Shown one piece after another: positions 63,462 through 64,000 of a stretch of 64,000 nt of DNA. The stretch lies in NCBI RefSeq assembly GCF_001583495.1, contig NZ_LQAQ01000020.1, forward strand, positions 62,001-126,000, written 5' to 3'. The DNA is from Flammeovirga sp. SJP92. GTDB lineage: Bacteria > Bacteroidota > Bacteroidia > Cytophagales > Flammeovirgaceae. Positions within the stretch are counted from its first letter, which is position 1, and each line of letters opens with the position of its first letter. The position numbers and the translations under genes are program-made. Under the pieces are notes generated by a model that was not told the origin of the DNA, did no database searches, and saw nothing but the letters and a program-made list of their open reading frames with translations.

Positions 63462-63913
63462 AGTAATCTTAAATTTATCTTAGTAATAATTTTATTATAA
63501 AGTAGTGTAGGTTTTGTAGCTAAACCTTAAAACTATTCAATCGTTCGAATAATAATTCAGTAGTTAAAAAACAGAAGCCGTTCTGGCATCTGCACCTAAC
63601 TTAACGGTACTATGGAGAATAAAGTTTCGGAATTAGGTGTAACAATTTTGTGAATAACATTGAAGTGAATAGTTATTGGGTTTCTTTAATCATCATTTAA
63701 GAGAAGTATTCATTCTCTTTTGGTTATACAATACTAAAAACTAAAATCCAGTATCTCAAAATAAAAAAAACATTTCGAACAATAAACAATCAAACTACTG
63801 AATAACAGAACATTGCAATTAGTTATACATAAAAAAAAGTGTATAATTTTCGTGATATATCACTAAAAGAAACATGATTCATTGATTTTTATTTACAATT
63901 ATTCTTCACTGTA
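63462..63913. promoter_or_regulatory. 452-bp region upstream of the ureohydrolase cluster
   Basis: No gene is seen. A perfect 11-bp inverted repeat, ATTCAGTAGTT (63555-63565) and AACTACTGAAT (63793-63803), brackets about 230 bp, and TTCGAA occurs beside each arm (63544-63549 and 63774-63779). The minus strand near 63490 reads CTTTATAATA, a possible -10 element. I looked for a sigma-54 -24/-12 promoter and found no convincing one. Confidence 0.55.
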
Positions 63914-64000
63914 CTAAACATACTTCTTGATTTTATTTTCCTTTCGAATAGATAATTTCTTCATTTTAGATCTTAATGTTGCCTCATTAATTCCCAAAAC
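63914..64000 (-). CDS. C-terminal end of a Fis-type HTH regulator (5' part outside window)
   Basis: The last 28 codons on the minus strand, ending at the TAG at 63914-63916, read VLGINEATLRSKMKKLSIRKE and then NKIKKYV. The LGINxxTLRxKxKKLxI pattern is the recognition helix of Fis-type helix-turn-helix domains, which end NtrC-type sigma-54 activators and some other regulators. It sits upstream of the ureohydrolase cluster in the same direction and may control it. The main domains cannot be seen from here. Confidence 0.7.
   Translation of the reverse strand, partial: VLGINEATLRSKMKKLSIRKENKIKKYV

Noticed and set aside
63462-63913. Sigma-54 promoter (TGGCAC-N5-TTGCA) for the cluster
   Set aside because: TGGCAT near 63584 and TTGCAA near 63813 exist, but not with the correct spacing and orientation on the minus strand.
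1-64000. CRISPR arrays, tRNA, rRNA, transposase or integrase genes
   Set aside because: No regularly spaced short repeats, cloverleaf-like stretch, rRNA-like sequence, transposase or integrase was recognised in the window.

Overview
The window looks like a marine Bacteroidetes chromosome segment, probably from a Flammeovirga-like member of the Cytophagales (an inference, not a database result). It is AT-rich, ribosome-binding sites are weak, three secreted proteins end in type IX secretion (T9SS) sorting domains, several lipoproteins carry lipoboxes, and polysaccharide hydrolases are frequent.

Layout. (1) 1-24 kb is a mosaic: the end of an AI-2E family permease, a secreted GH19 chitinase, an isochorismatase-like hydrolase, a giant T9SS leucine-rich-repeat protein (about 2,190 aa), a 1.2 kb non-coding stretch holding degenerate copies of that gene's leader, an SDR, a possible WYL-like protein, a secreted TPR-CHAT protein, a T9SS carbohydrate-binding protein, an MFS carrier and a PAS histidine kinase. 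(2) 24-38.5 kb is a complete urea module. An OprP-like porin, urtABCDE, a fused ureAB, ureC, ureF and ureG run on the minus strand; ureD lies on the plus strand facing ureG. A nickel-permease-like gene is divergent from the porin, and an NarL-type regulator follows it. No ureE is present. The nickel gene and the porin share a promoter region with three exact copies of TTACGTAA. (3) 38.5-51 kb holds a lipoprotein, a beta-propeller/SpoIIE phosphatase sensor, GH30 and GH9 glycosidases, two outer-membrane barrels, NAD kinase and a small conserved-looking protein. (4) 51.1-63.5 kb is an 11-gene minus-strand cluster: ureohydrolase, SDR, Ldh-family dehydrogenase, two more SDRs, a zinc nucleoside-type deaminase, a small membrane protein, an outer-membrane barrel, a fold-III PLP decarboxylase, a secreted PHP-type metallohydrolase and a DHA2-type MFS carrier. 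At the window edge, upstream of the cluster, is the C-terminal Fis-type helix-turn-helix of a regulator that continues outside the window.

How it may fit together. The urea module brings urea across both membranes and hydrolyses it with a nickel urease. The 51-63 kb cluster has the parts of a pathway for an unidentified small molecule: outer-membrane entry, inner-membrane transport, three or four NAD(P)-dependent oxidations, decarboxylation, deamination and an amidinohydrolase step that could release urea. That cluster is the best candidate here for an undescribed system; its substrate cannot be read from sequence alone.

Other structure worth noting: a nested double hairpin between ureD and ureG, an element resembling a Bacteroidetes dispersed repeat between urtE and urtD, a palindromic element present twice 18 kb apart, four 498-bp tandem repeats inside the giant gene, and a cluster of DnaA-box-like 9-mers near 13.1 kb.
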